A stretch of 64,000 bases of DNA from Allobosea sp. TND4EK4 (GCF_900156025.1 NZ_FTMO01000005.1:1-64000); one strand, 5' to 3'. Shown: positions 40,862 to 50,469, counted from the stretch's first letter. Notes: a model not told the origin generated them from the letters alone. Numbers and translations are program-made.

Positions 40862-41863
40862 CTAGGCAAGCACCGCCGCGATCTCGGCCCTCGCCGCGTC
40901 AAGATCGACCGGCTCCGGCTCGTGCCGGATTCGGCCGAGGGCGGTGGCCGCGCGGCGGGCGCGCGCACCCGTCATCTCCGGAACCGCCCCGGCGATGGCG
41001 ACCATTTCCTCCATGATGCCGTGGCAATGCAGCACGACATCGACACCCGCGCGGATCGCCGCCCTCGCCTTCGCCTCGAAGGAGCCCGACAGCGCCTTCA
41101 TCGAGATGTCGTCGGTCATGATCAGCCCGTCGAAGCCGATCTCGCCCCGCATGATGTCGCGGACGATCCGCCTGGAGACGGTCGCGGGGTGTTTGGGATC
41201 GAGGGCGGTGAAGACGACATGCGCCGTCATCGCCAGCGGCATGTCGGCGAGATGGCGGAAGGGGCGGAAATCCTGCGCCCGCAGTTCCTCCAGCGTCGCA
41301 TCCACCACAGGCAGGTCGTGATGGCTGTCGGCGCGCGCGCGGCCATGGCCGGGCATGTGCTTGACCACCGGCAGCACCCCGCCGGCGATCAGCCCCTCCG
41401 CCGCGGCGCGGCCGAGCCGGGTCACCTCGTCGGGGTCATGTGCATAGGCACGGTCGCCGATCACGTCATGGCTGCCGGCGGCGGGCACGTCGAGCACGGG
41501 CAGGCAGTCGACATCGATGCCGACCTGTCTGAGGTCATGCGCCATCAGCCGCGCGGAGAGACGGACCAGCTCGCGCCGCCGCAGCGGATCGTTGATGCCG
41601 AGAAACGCGCGCGCCGACGGGTATTTCGGCCAGTTCGGGGGAGCCATGCGCTGCACGCGCCCGCCCTCCTGGTCGATCAGGATCGGCGCATGCCACCCGA
41701 CCGCCTCGCGCATCTCGGCGGTCAGCGCGGCGACCTGCTCCGGCGTCTGCGTGTTCCGCCGGAACAGGATGAAGCCCCAGGGGCGGGCATCCCGGAAGAA
41801 CGCCCGCTCGTCGGCGGAGAGGCTCGTGCCGAGGCAGCCGGCGATGAAGGCGCGTGAGGTCAT
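40862..41863 (-). CDS. nagZ: Beta-N-acetylhexosaminidase NagZ (GH3)
   Basis: 333 residues. GH3 NagZ marks are the substrate lysine/histidine region VKHMPGHGRARADSHHDLP and the nucleophile aspartate in LIMTDDISMKAL; DQEGGRVQRM is the substrate-binding loop. It removes GlcNAc from muropeptides during peptidoglycan recycling in the cytosol and so supplies signals for AmpC-type regulation. It precedes scpAB as in most alphaproteobacteria. In the conserved order it follows the SPOR gene, but here a TRAP binding-protein gene lies between. Confidence 0.96.
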   Translation of the reverse strand: MTSRAFIAGCLGTSLSADERAFFRDARPWGFILFRRNTQTPEQVAALTAEMREAVGWHAPILIDQEGGRVQRMAPPNWPKYPSARAFLGINDPLRRRELVRLSARLMAHDLRQVGIDVDCLPVLDVPAAGSHDVIGDRAYAHDPDEVTRLGRAAAEGLIAGGVLPVVKHMPGHGRARADSHHDLPVVDATLEELRAQDFRPFRHLADMPLAMTAHVVFTALDPKHPATVSRRIVRDIMRGEIGFDGLIMTDDISMKALSGSFEAKARAAIRAGVDVVLHCHGIMEEMVAIAGAVPEMTGARARRAATALGRIRHEPEPVDLDAARAEIAAVLA

Positions 41864-41907
41864 GGTCGAGGGGTAGGAAGCGTCGCGGGCGCGGTCAAGC
41901 GCGACCC

Positions 41908-41987
41908 GTCATTGCGAGGAGCAGAGCCACGAAGCAATCCAGGGCCGCGTCTGTCGGTCTGGATTGCTTCGCTGCGCTCGCAATGAC
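41908..41987. repeat. Family A palindrome, best-preserved copy
   Basis: The 80-bp element begins GTCATTGCGAGGAGC and ends GCTCGCAATGAC. Inner arms GAAGCAATCCAG and CTGGATTGCTTC pair around a 16-base centre. It fills the gap between nagZ and the TRAP binding protein and translates to HCERSEAIQ and APRND-type peptides in false frames. Confidence 0.92.
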
Positions 41988-41995
41988 GATGCGTA

Positions 41996-43090
41996 TCAGC
42001 GCATCTGCTGCGCCATCTGGGCGTTGAACGCGTCGAAGGGCAGCTCGGCGACACGGAACCAGAGGTTCTCCTTCTTCCAGTACGGCAGGAAGGAATCATA
42101 GAACGTCTTGAACTCGGCGTTCTTCGCGGCGAGGTCGGCATACATGGCGAAGGCCTCCTTGAAGGCCGCCGCCATCACCTCCTGCGGGAAGGGCCGCAAT
42201 TCGGCCCCCGTACCGGCAAGCCGGACCAGCGCGTCGGGGTTGCCGTGATCGTATTTGGCGACGCACAGCGCATTGGCCTCGGCGCAAGCGGCCTCGACGA
42301 TCGCCTTGTAAGCGGCCGGCAGCGCGTTCCACTTCTCCAGGTTGACGAGGAAGCTGACATTGGCGTTCCCCTCCCAGAAGCCGGGATAGTAGTAGTACTT
42401 CGCGACCTTCTGGAAGCCGAGCTTCTCGTCGTCATAGGGCCCGGAGAACTCGACGGCATCGAGCGTGCCGCGCTCCAGCGCCGGATAGATGTCGCCGCCC
42501 GCGATCTGTTGGGGCACCACGCCGAGCTTGGACATGATCTGCCCGCCGAGGCCGGCAATGCGCATCTTGAGGCCCTTCAGGTCCTCCAGCGACTTGATCT
42601 CCTTGCGGAACCAGCCGCCCATCTGCGCGCCGGTATTGCCCGAGGGAATCGTGTAGAGGCCCTGCTTCTTCATGAAGGCGCGGCACAGTTCGAGCCCGCC
42701 GCCGGCATAGAGCCAGGCGTTCTGCTGGCGGGTGTTGAAGCCGAAGGGCAGCGAGGTCTCGAAGGCGAAGGCGGGGTCCTTGCCGATATAGAAGCTTGAG
42801 AGCGTATGGCTGCATTCGACCGTGCCGTTCTGCACGGCGTCGAGCGCCTGCAGGCCGGGCACGATCTCGCCCGGCGCGAAGACCTGGATCTGGAAATTCC
42901 CGTCAGTCGCCTCGGAGACGCGCTTGGCGACCTGGGTCGAGAGGCCGAACAGCGTATCGAGGCTCTTCGGATAGCTCGACGTCAGCCGCCAGCTTACCTT
43001 CGGCTGAGACTGTGCGATCGCTGGCGCTGCGATCGCTGCGCTGCCGGCGGCCCCTGCCCCGGCGACCTTGACGAATTGACGGCGATCCAT
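41996..43090 (-). CDS. TRAP transporter substrate-binding protein, TakP-like
   Basis: 364 residues from ATG 43090, with GGAGG six bases upstream. The signal MDRRQFVKVAGAG is a twin-arginine type ending APAIAQ. The mature part matches the TakP/DctP7 group that binds 2-oxo acids: FGLSTQVAKRVSEATDG, LKMRIAGLGGQIMSKLG with the carboxylate-binding arginine, and DAVEFSGPYDDEKLGF. No TRAP membrane subunit is adjacent. It is flanked by a repeat and by the SPOR gene terminator, so it forms its own unit inserted into a conserved gene order. The longer upstream frame is not coding. Confidence 0.92.
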   Translation of the reverse strand: MDRRQFVKVAGAGAAGSAAIAAPAIAQSQPKVSWRLTSSYPKSLDTLFGLSTQVAKRVSEATDGNFQIQVFAPGEIVPGLQALDAVQNGTVECSHTLSSFYIGKDPAFAFETSLPFGFNTRQQNAWLYAGGGLELCRAFMKKQGLYTIPSGNTGAQMGGWFRKEIKSLEDLKGLKMRIAGLGGQIMSKLGVVPQQIAGGDIYPALERGTLDAVEFSGPYDDEKLGFQKVAKYYYYPGFWEGNANVSFLVNLEKWNALPAAYKAIVEAACAEANALCVAKYDHGNPDALVRLAGTGAELRPFPQEVMAAAFKEAFAMYADLAAKNAEFKTFYDSFLPYWKKENLWFRVAELPFDAFNAQMAQQMR

Positions 43091-43187
43091 GGCGTCCTCC
43101 TGAATCGGCGCGCGCTCCGATTGCGGCGGCGCCTGTTGAAGGCTTCGTCGCATGAGGAGGTCGCGCGCCGCAAGGCCGGGGCCGCCA

Positions 43188-43215
43188 ATGAAAAAGGCGG
43201 CGCCTGGGCGCCGCC
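43188..43215 (-). terminator. Rho-independent terminator of SPOR gene
   Basis: A GC-rich palindrome GGCGGCGCC (43196-43204) / GGCGCCGCC (43207-43215) is followed on the minus strand by TTTTTCATT. It lies 24 bp after the SPOR gene stop. Confidence 0.8.
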
Positions 43216-43238
43216 TCCATATTCGACCGACAGGGCGA

Positions 43239-44801
43239 TCAGTTCTTGGCGATGAAGCACTGGCCGCCGGCGGCCTGAAGCTGCGTGCACATCGAGGTCG
43301 CATCCTCGCGCGAATACGGGCCGACGCGCAGACGGTAGACCGTCTTGCCCCCGGCGAGATCGGTCTTGCGGACGATCGGCGAGGTTCCGCCGAGCACGCT
43401 GCCATATTTCTTCTGCAGGGCCGCGAACGTGGCACGGGCCTCCGCCTCGCTGCCCGGCGCGGCGAGCTGGACGACGAAGTCACCGGTCCCCGCGCGGGCG
43501 GCCGGCGCCGCCGGAGCCTGGGCCGGCGGCGCGCTGGCGAGCCGCGTCGGCGCAGCCGGCGTGGTCGCGGCCGAAGGGGTCGTCGCAGGTGCGGACCGAG
43601 GCGCGGCAGGCGCCGCATTGGCCGTCGCGTTCGGCAGGGTCGCCAGGCCGCGCTGGCCGGTCGAGCCGGTGGCGAGCGGCTGGCTCGGCAGGGGCGCAGC
43701 GTTGGCGGCAGGCGCCGGCGTGCCGTCCGGGCGAATCGCAACCGTACGAACCTTGCGCGGCTCACCGAGCCCCGGCACCGCCGGCATGGGGGTCAAGGCC
43801 GGCTCCGGCTGAACGATGCTGCGTTCCGGTGCGGCCGGAGCGGCGGCGAGCGCCGTGCCCGCCGTTCCCGGGCCTGGCATCACCACCCGCGGCGGCAGCG
43901 AGCGCGCCGCCTGCTGCACGTCGACAGGCTGCTCCTCGTTGCTGACGACCTTTGTCTGGCCCTGCGGCTGCTCCGCCGTGCGCTCGTAGATCTGCTTGTT
44001 CTGGTTCGGAATCTCGGTGCCGCCCGGATTGGTCGGCTCGACCTTCACCGGCCCCTTGTCGGCAGTGATGACGGGCGGCGCGCCGTTCGTGGTGCTGGAG
44101 CCGCCACGCAGCGCCATCCAGCCGCCGACGCCGAGCACGCCGACCGCGATCACCGCGGCGGCCGCCCAGAGCCCCTTGCGGGAGCGGCGCGGCTCCAGCT
44201 CCGGAAGCTCGTCCTCGGCATAACCCTCTTCGCCGGCCTGTCCCGGCTCGTAGCCATGCCCGGAACGGGCCTCGGCATAGACCGGCTGCTGGTAGTAGCT
44301 CTGCCCGTCGTCGAGATCGCGCGCCTGGTGCAGCATGTCGGGCGTCGGCGGAGCCGGCCGCCCATATCCCGCCGGCTGCGACGCGGTCTGCCGATAATCG
44401 TCATAGGCACCGGCGTCTTCGTGCCGCTGTTCCGGCTCCGCCTCATAATGGCCTTGAGCCTGGGCCGGAGCCTCTACAGGCCGCCTCGGCTCGGTGCGGC
44501 GCAGCAAAGCCTCGAATTCATCGAGCGCGCCGCGCATCTCGGCGGGCGGCATCGTCGGCGCCGCCGCAGGCGCCCGGGGCGGAACGACGCTGAAACCCGG
44601 CTCCTGACGGGCCGGCTGCGGCGCGGGCGCGCGCCGCTCGGAGAAGATGTCCTTCAGGGGATCGTCCTGACCGACGATGCGCGTCAGCTCGGCGAGCGGA
44701 TCGCTCTGCTGGCCGGGGCGCGGCGCCTGCCCCGCGGAACGGAGCTGACGCTCCAGATCCTCGAGGTCGAGCGCAAAACGGTTTCTTGCTGGCTCACTCA
44801 T
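43239..44801 (-). CDS. SPOR domain membrane protein
   Basis: 520 residues from ATG 44801 (MSEPARNRFALDLEDLE). A cytosolic, disordered Pro/Glu-rich segment of about 205 residues is followed by one membrane helix (GLWAAAAVIAVGVLGVGGWM), a long Pro/Ala-rich periplasmic linker and a C-terminal SPOR domain (FVVQLAAPGSEAEARA to the end) that binds denuded septal glycan. Two cysteines ten residues apart (SMCTQLQAAGGQC) resemble the disulfide of FtsN-type SPOR domains. It lies between argS and nagZ in the class-conserved order. It has its own terminator. The start is uncertain; the frame reaches 44846. Confidence 0.88.
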   Translation of the reverse strand: MSEPARNRFALDLEDLERQLRSAGQAPRPGQQSDPLAELTRIVGQDDPLKDIFSERRAPAPQPARQEPGFSVVPPRAPAAAPTMPPAEMRGALDEFEALLRRTEPRRPVEAPAQAQGHYEAEPEQRHEDAGAYDDYRQTASQPAGYGRPAPPTPDMLHQARDLDDGQSYYQQPVYAEARSGHGYEPGQAGEEGYAEDELPELEPRRSRKGLWAAAAVIAVGVLGVGGWMALRGGSSTTNGAPPVITADKGPVKVEPTNPGGTEIPNQNKQIYERTAEQPQGQTKVVSNEEQPVDVQQAARSLPPRVVMPGPGTAGTALAAAPAAPERSIVQPEPALTPMPAVPGLGEPRKVRTVAIRPDGTPAPAANAAPLPSQPLATGSTGQRGLATLPNATANAAPAAPRSAPATTPSAATTPAAPTRLASAPPAQAPAAPAARAGTGDFVVQLAAPGSEAEARATFAALQKKYGSVLGGTSPIVRKTDLAGGKTVYRLRVGPYSREDATSMCTQLQAAGGQCFIAKN

Positions 44802-44900
44802 GGCACGATCCATTCCAGCACGAGCCGCTGCTCGATCACGAGACAAGCGAAAACCCGCGCGGTCAACCTGACCTTGTGCGCGCCGGCGGAAAATCGCCCG

Positions 44901-46664
44901 TCAGCGCATCTCTTCCGGCGCCGCAACTCCGGCGACAGCCAGACCGGAAGCAAGAACGCCGCGCACTGCATGCACGAACGCCAATCTCGCCAAGGTCGAC
45001 TTTCGATCAGTTTGATTAACGAACCGTAATTGCGGCGAGTCTTTGCCCTTGTTCCAGAGCGAGTGGAACGCGCTGGCCAGTTCATGAACGAAAAAACCGA
45101 CGCGATGCGGCTCATGAGCAGCCGCTGCGCCTTCGATCACCCGCGGGTAAGCCGCGATGATCTTGAGGATACCGACCTCCGCCTCGTCCGTCAGGATCGA
45201 AAGATCGGCCTGCGACAATGCGGCAGGCGACAGGTCGAGATCGGGAAACGCCTCGCGCGCCTGCCGGAAGATCGAGGCACAGCGCGCATGGGCGTACTGC
45301 ACATAGAAGACGGGATTGTCCTTCGACTGCTCGACCACTTTAGCAAGGTCGAAATCCAGGGTCGCGTCGTTCTTGCGGAAGATCATCATGAAGCGGACCG
45401 CGTCGCGGCCGACCTCGTCGATCACCTCGCGCAGGGTGACGAAGTCGCCCGAGCGCTTCGACATCCGCACCTGCTCGCCGTTGCGCAGCAGCCGGACGAG
45501 CTGGCACAGCTTCACATCCAGCGCCCCCTGGCCGTCCGTCACCGCCTTCACCGCCGCCTGCATGCGCTTGACGTAGCCGCCATGGTCGGCGCCCCAGACG
45601 TCGATCATCTCGGCATAGCCGCGGGTAAACTTCGAGCGGTGATAGGCGATGTCGTTGGCGAAATAGGTGTAGCTGCCGTCGGATTTCAGCAGCGGCCGGT
45701 CGACATCGTCGCCGAACTGCGTGGCACGGAAGAGCGTCTGCTCGCGGTCTTCCCAATCCTCGTCCCTCTGGCCCTTGGGCGGCGGCAGACGGCCCTCATA
45801 GACGAGGTCGCGCGCCCGCAGATCGGCGATCGTTTCCCCGACGGCATCCTTGTTGCAGTCAACGGCCTGCAGCGAGCGCTCGGAAAAGAAGACGTCGTGC
45901 ACGACGCCGAGCGCGGCGAGATCGTCGCGGATCATCGCCATCATGCCGTCGATCGCCGCCTGCCGGACGAGCGGCAGCCATTCGGCCTCCGGCTTGTCCT
46001 TGAGCGAGGGGCCATGGGCCTTCGCCAGAGTCTCGCCGACCGATTTGAGGTAGTCGCCGGGATAGAGCCCCTCGGGGATCGTGATCGTCTCGCCCAGCGC
46101 CTCGCGGTAGCGCAGGAAGGCGGAGCGGGCGAGCACGTCGACCTGCGCCCCGGCATCGTTGATGTAATATTCGCGGGTGACGTCATGGCCGGCGAAGGCG
46201 AGAATGTTGGCCAGCGCATCGCCGAAGACGGCGCCGCGGCCATGGCCGACATGCATCGGCCCGGTCGGATTGGCGGAAACGTATTCGACGTTGATCCTGG
46301 GCTGCGGCTTGGCGCGGCCACGCCCGTAATCGGCCCCCGCCTCGATCGCCGTCTTCAGGATGGCGGTGAAGACGGCCGGCTGTAGCGTCAGGTTGATGAA
46401 GCCGGGGCCCGCGATCTCGGCCTTGACGATCTCGGCGTCCTTCGCGAGTTCCTCGACCAGGAGCCCCGCCAGCGCGCGCGGATTGGTGCCCGCTTCCTTG
46501 GCGAGAACCATCGCCGCATTGGTGGCGAGATCGCCATGCGCCGGATCCTTGGTGGGCTCGACCACCACACGCGAGAGGTTCAAGCCAGCGGGCAGCGCCC
46601 CACGTTCCGCCAGCGCGGCGAGAGCGGCATGGATGCGGGCGGAATAGGTCTCGAACAGGTTCAT
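44901..46664 (-). CDS. argS: Arginyl-tRNA synthetase
   Basis: 587 residues from ATG 46664 ([11 protein letters not shown]); an ATG three codons earlier (46673) is also possible. Class I motifs are visible: the HIGH-like HVGH in [16 protein letters not shown] and the KMSKS-like [11 protein letters not shown]. An N-terminal Add1 domain and C-terminal DALR anticodon domain flank them. Charges tRNA-Arg. The last 60 codons include an AT-richer stretch. Downstream of dgt and upstream of the SPOR gene. Confidence 0.97.
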   Translation of the reverse strand: MNLFETYSARIHAALAALAERGALPAGLNLSRVVVEPTKDPAHGDLATNAAMVLAKEAGTNPRALAGLLVEELAKDAEIVKAEIAGPGFINLTLQPAVFTAILKTAIEAGADYGRGRAKPQPRINVEYVSANPTGPMHVGHGRGAVFGDALANILAFAGHDVTREYYINDAGAQVDVLARSAFLRYREALGETITIPEGLYPGDYLKSVGETLAKAHGPSLKDKPEAEWLPLVRQAAIDGMMAMIRDDLAALGVVHDVFFSERSLQAVDCNKDAVGETIADLRARDLVYEGRLPPPKGQRDEDWEDREQTLFRATQFGDDVDRPLLKSDGSYTYFANDIAYHRSKFTRGYAEMIDVWGADHGGYVKRMQAAVKAVTDGQGALDVKLCQLVRLLRNGEQVRMSKRSGDFVTLREVIDEVGRDAVRFMMIFRKNDATLDFDLAKVVEQSKDNPVFYVQYAHARCASIFRQAREAFPDLDLSPAALSQADLSILTDEAEVGILKIIAAYPRVIEGAAAAHEPHRVGFFVHELASAFHSLWNKGKDSPQLRFVNQTDRKSTLARLAFVHAVRGVLASGLAVAGVAAPEEMR

Positions 46665-46723
46665 CGCGGTCATCTTCGGGCTCGGCCAGTGCGGCCCTCG
46701 CCGGCGGCGAGCAGCCTCTCCTC

Positions 46724-46842
46724 AGCCCTCATCCTGAGGAGCGAGCTCAAGCTCGCGTCTCGAAGGATGGTCCAGGAGGCTCCGCAGCTGGCTGGAGCAT
46801 CCTTCGAGACGCAACCTCCGGCCGCTCCTCAGGATGAGGGCT
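46724..46842. repeat. Family C intergenic palindrome between dgt and argS
   Basis: Outer arms AGCCCTCATCCTGAGGA and TCCTCAGGATGAGGGCT pair perfectly, and inner arms GCGTCTCGAAGGATG and CATCCTTCGAGACGC pair around a 29-base centre. It is a cruciform-like 119-bp element of a type often found in Bradyrhizobium-related genomes. Confidence 0.9.
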
Positions 46843-46880
46843 GTTCTTCGGAACGCGTACCTCGGTACGGCTGCCCGGCC

Positions 46881-48140
46881 CTATCGCAGCGCGGGAGTGG
46901 CGTCAAACAGACGGCGGTGCTCGTCGAGCGCGTACCAGTCGGTCATGCCGGCGATATAGTCGGCGATGCGCCGCATCCGCCGGGGTTCGTCGAGCCCGTC
47001 GCAGCCCGCGGCCCACTCGGCCGGCATGGTCCCGGGCTCGGCTGCGAAGCGCGTGAAAAGGTCCCGCACCACCTGCGCCGCCTTCTCCCGGATCGGCGTG
47101 ATCCGAGGGTGCCGGTACATGTTGGGATAGAGAAAGCCCTTGATGTCGCGGTCGGCCGTCTCGATCGCCGGCGAGAAGGCGACGACCGGTGCGTCCGCCC
47201 GCCGGATCGCATCGGCATCGGCCGGCGCCAGCGCCGCGAGCCGGAGCTGCGCCTCCCCGATCACGTCCTCGACGAAGCGGGTGATGACGCGCCGCACCAG
47301 CTCGTTCGTCAACCGCGGCGTCTCCAGCCCCGGGTGCAGCCGCTCGATCTCCTCGAGCAGATCGCGCAGGAACGGCACCGAGCGCAATTCGGCATGCCCG
47401 AACAGTCCCGCCCGCAGCCCGTCATCGATGTCGTGGGCATTGTAGGCGATGTCGTCGGCAAGCGCCGCGGCCTGCGCTTCGGCCGAGGCGTAGCTGTCGA
47501 GCCAGAGGTCCTGCCGGTGCTGGTATTCGACGATCGCGGCCGGGATCCCGGCTTTGGCGTAACGGGCCAGCGGTTGCCCGTCATGTCCGAGCAGCGGCCC
47601 GTTGTGCTTCACCAGCCCTTCCAGCGTCTCCCAGCTCAGGTTCAGCCCGTCGAAATCGGCATAGCGCCGCTCAAGCCGCGTCACGATCCTCAGCGTCTGG
47701 GCGTTGTGGTCGAAGCCGCCATAGGCCGCCATGCAGTCTTCCAGCGCATCCTCGCCGGTATGGCCGAAGGGCGTGTGGCCGAGGTCATGGGCCAGCGCCA
47801 GCGCCTCCGCCAGATCCTCGTCCAGACCCAGCGCGCGGGCCAGGGCGCGGGCGATCTGCGCCACCTCGATCGTGTGCGTCAGCCGCGTGCGATAATGGTC
47901 CCCCTCATGCGAGACGAAGACCTGCGTCTTGTGCTTCAGCCGGCGAAAGGCGGTGGAGTGGATGATCCGGTCCCGGTCACGCTGGAATTCGCCGCGCGTG
48001 GCGGAAGCGGGCTCCCCGACGAGCCGGCCGCGACTTTGGCTCGAGCGGCAGGCATAGGGCGCACGCCAGCGCTCGCCGGGCTCCAGGCCTTCCGGCGGCA
48101 GGGCGCCCCTCGGCGGCGATTGGCTTTGAGAATGCGGCAT
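46881..48140 (-). CDS. dgt: Deoxyguanosinetriphosphate triphosphohydrolase-like protein
   Basis: 419 residues. The HD domain is visible in [15 protein letters not shown] and [13 protein letters not shown], with family marks [22 protein letters not shown] and [13 protein letters not shown]. It hydrolyses dGTP or other dNTPs to the nucleoside and triphosphate. It is divergent from erpA (98 bp), a pairing conserved in alphaproteobacteria. First gene of the long leftward block. Confidence 0.95.
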   Translation of the reverse strand: MPHSQSQSPPRGALPPEGLEPGERWRAPYACRSSQSRGRLVGEPASATRGEFQRDRDRIIHSTAFRRLKHKTQVFVSHEGDHYRTRLTHTIEVAQIARALARALGLDEDLAEALALAHDLGHTPFGHTGEDALEDCMAAYGGFDHNAQTLRIVTRLERRYADFDGLNLSWETLEGLVKHNGPLLGHDGQPLARYAKAGIPAAIVEYQHRQDLWLDSYASAEAQAAALADDIAYNAHDIDDGLRAGLFGHAELRSVPFLRDLLEEIERLHPGLETPRLTNELVRRVITRFVEDVIGEAQLRLAALAPADADAIRRADAPVVAFSPAIETADRDIKGFLYPNMYRHPRITPIREKAAQVVRDLFTRFAAEPGTMPAEWAAGCDGLDEPRRMRRIADYIAGMTDWYALDEHRRLFDATPALR

Positions 48141-48238
48141 GGCGGCCCCGTCGCGCCCGCCTGCTTGTAGCGGCGCTGGCGCGGCATTACCTTTGGCAGA
48201 GACCTGGGTGCAAGGCGCATCCGCACGAGGAGCAGAGA

Positions 48239-48589
48239 ATGTCGACCGATCTCGCGATCAACCGGCGCGGCATCGAGGTGACCGATCAGGCCGCGAAACG
48301 CATCGTCTCGGTGATGGCGAGCGAGCCGCCCGGCTCGATGCTGCGCGTCAGCGTCGCCGGGGGCGGCTGCTCCGGCTTCCAGTACATCTTCGACGTCGAT
48401 CGGGAAAAGGCGCCGGACGATCTCGTGATCGAGCGGGACGGCGCGACCGTCCTGATCGACGAGACCTCGCTCGACCTGCTGGAAGGCTGCACCATCGATT
48501 TCATCGACGATCTGGTCGGACAGTCCTTCCGCATCACCAACCCGAACGCGTCGAGCTCCTGCGGCTGCGGGACCTCCTTCGCCGTCTAG
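48239..48589 (+). CDS. erpA: Iron-sulfur cluster insertion protein ErpA
   Basis: 116 residues of the A-type carrier family. The three cluster cysteines are Cys44 in GGCSGF and Cys108/Cys110 in SSCGCG. A GGAG site precedes the ATG. It passes [Fe-S] clusters to target enzymes. It is divergent from dgt. The stop overlaps the convergent HD-GYP stop by 4 bp (48586-48589). Confidence 0.95.
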   Translation: MSTDLAINRRGIEVTDQAAKRIVSVMASEPPGSMLRVSVAGGGCSGFQYIFDVDREKAPDDLVIERDGATVLIDETSLDLLEGCTIDFIDDLVGQSFRITNPNASSSCGCGTSFAV

Positions 48590-49770
48590 GCGGCCCGAAC
48601 CGGCTTGCGCGCCCTTGGGTCGGACAAGGTTCCGAGCCCGGCGGTCGCGGCGCCGAGAACGACCTCGCCGAAGGCGCGCACAAGGTCCATGTCCAGCTTG
48701 TCGCCCATCCCGACGAGGATGCCGAACGCGTCCTCGGGGGCCATCGCCGGCTTGTAAGGCCGTCGTTCGATCAGCGCGCCGTAAATGTCGCAGATCGTGA
48801 TCATTCGCACGAGATCGGGCAGCTGGTCGCCACCGATTCCGTGGGGATAGCCGGAGCCGTCGAGCAGCTCATGGTGCGAGAGCACCGCCGCCAGCGTCAG
48901 CGGCGTGAACCCGCCCTGGGCGACGAGCAGCTCGTACCCGATCTCGGGGTGGCGCCGCATCACGGCCTGCTGCCCGGGATCGAGCGGTCCCTCCTTGCGC
49001 AGGATATCGAGCGGCACCCGGGCCTTGCCGATATCGTGGAGCAGGGCCGCTCCGGCCACCTGCGCGCGGTCGGCCTCGCTGAAGCCGAGCCGCTGCGCGA
49101 AGGCGGCCGCGAGGCCGGAGACCAGCAGGCAGTGCTGGTAGGTGGCGTCGTCATGCTGCCAGACGAGGTCGAGCCACGCCCCGAGATTGCCGCCATCCGC
49201 AGCGCGGTTGAGCGCCTCGATGCTCTGCCCGATGGCGGCGACAGGCAGAGCCCGCCCCGCGCCCGCAGCATCCAGCAGATCGGCAGTGCCGGCCGAGGCT
49301 GCGATAAAGCGCTGCTGCACCGCTGCGGCCGGGCTGCCGGGGTCGATCCGCCCGAGCAGCATGCCCACCCTGTCGAGCAGGACGGGGTGCGGCGTATCGA
49401 CCGGCAGGAGCAGTTTCGCCCCGAGCGCATTCGCCTGGATCTGCGCCCGCGGAGACATGTCGCGCAACAGGAACAGGCACGGTGCGCCGGAGCGGCGATG
49501 AGGTGCGAGGGCGAACCGCGCCGCGGCAATCGTGTCGCGATTGGTCAGGTCGAGATCGACGACGAACACCTGGTCCGAAGCCGCGCCGATGCCGTCGACA
49601 TCGGCGGGATCGAACGCGTCGCACGCGCCCCAGATCGAGAGCGCGCGCTGCAGCGACTGGCGGTGCTGATGACGATCGCTGACGAGGACGACGATGGGAC
49701 ACGAACTCCGGCAAGAAGCCCCGACGGTGTCACCCGGCCATTGACGAAGCGTAAAACCGAAATCCGACAA
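48586..49770 (-). CDS. HD-GYP phosphodiesterase with degenerate receiver domain
   Basis: 394 residues starting at a TTG (49770); no ATG lies nearby. The C-terminal HD-GYP domain is complete: GAALLHDIGKARVP, RRHPEIGYELL, LSHHELLDGSGYPHGI with the GYP motif, and ITICDIYGALIERRPYK. Such enzymes hydrolyse cyclic di-GMP. The N-terminal 120 residues look like a receiver (PIVVLVSDR and VFVVDLDLTN) but the acidic pair is changed and the lysine position reads LLLPVD, so it is probably a pseudo-receiver. It overlaps erpA at the stops. Confidence 0.9.
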   Translation of the reverse strand: MSDFGFTLRQWPGDTVGASCRSSCPIVVLVSDRHQHRQSLQRALSIWGACDAFDPADVDGIGAASDQVFVVDLDLTNRDTIAAARFALAPHRRSGAPCLFLLRDMSPRAQIQANALGAKLLLPVDTPHPVLLDRVGMLLGRIDPGSPAAAVQQRFIAASAGTADLLDAAGAGRALPVAAIGQSIEALNRAADGGNLGAWLDLVWQHDDATYQHCLLVSGLAAAFAQRLGFSEADRAQVAGAALLHDIGKARVPLDILRKEGPLDPGQQAVMRRHPEIGYELLVAQGGFTPLTLAAVLSHHELLDGSGYPHGIGGDQLPDLVRMITICDIYGALIERRPYKPAMAPEDAFGILVGMGDKLDMDLVRAFGEVVLGAATAGLGTLSDPRARKPVRAA

Positions 49771-49854
49771 ACCGCGGCATTGTTACGCGGCCAGGTTGAA
49801 ATGACGGCCGAGAACCGCGATCGCTGTGGTTGTGCCTAACAGATCCGGTCCAAT

Positions 49855-50469
49855 TTAGTGAGAAACCGACGGACCGCCCTGCTCGAGGTGAATCTCGGCG
49901 GCCATCAGGCCCTTGGGCCCGGGCCCGTAGCGAACCAGCACGGTCTGTCCCGGCACGAGCTCGACCAGCCCGTAGCGGCGCATCGTCTCCATATGCACGA
50001 AGATGTCCGGAGCACCCTCGCCCTTGGAGACGAAGCCGAAGCCGCGGAGCCGGTTGAACCACTTCACGACCATCCGCTCGAGCCCGCTCGTCGGCGTCAC
50101 CGCGACATTCGTGCGCGCCAGCGGCATCTCGGAGGGATGGCGCCCGGCCGAGGTGTCGATCGAGATCACCCGCACCGCCTGCCGGCCGCGCGGCTTCTCG
50201 ACCGCTTCAAGCACGATACGAGCACCTTCCGCTATCGCGTTGAAACCGTCCCGCTTCAGGATCGTGACATGGAGCAGCACATCGGCGCCGCCGGCTTCCG
50301 GCACGACGAAGCCGTAGCCCTTGGAGACGTCGAACCACTTGACGTACCCCGCCACTTCGACGGGCACTTCCGAAGCATGGCCGCTGGGAGCATCGAGGCG
50401 CAGGACGCGATTGAGCGACTGGATGGGACCCATCGGTGGCCGCCCGCTCTCACCGAAATCGTCCGACAT
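49855..50469 (-). CDS. Double cold-shock-domain protein
   Basis: 204 residues from ATG 50469 (MSDDFGESG). Two cold-shock domains are present: the first with GYVKWFDVSKGYGFVVPE and DVLLHVTILKRDGF, the second with MVVKWFNRLRGFGFVSK and DIFVHMETMRRYG. Both keep the aromatic RNP1-like and RNP2-like motifs that bind single-stranded nucleic acid. A two-domain form of about 200 residues is common in alphaproteobacteria and differs from 70-residue CspA. The 250-bp upstream gap gives room for a long 5' leader, often a thermosensor in this family, but I see no defined fold. Confidence 0.92.
   Translation of the reverse strand: MSDDFGESGRPPMGPIQSLNRVLRLDAPSGHASEVPVEVAGYVKWFDVSKGYGFVVPEAGGADVLLHVTILKRDGFNAIAEGARIVLEAVEKPRGRQAVRVISIDTSAGRHPSEMPLARTNVAVTPTSGLERMVVKWFNRLRGFGFVSKGEGAPDIFVHMETMRRYGLVELVPGQTVLVRYGPGPKGLMAAEIHLEQGGPSVSH

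Noticed and set aside
45014..45030. TTAACGAACCGTAA as another CtrA-like site
   Set aside because: Spacing between half-sites is six, one half is GTAA, and it lies inside argS coding sequence.
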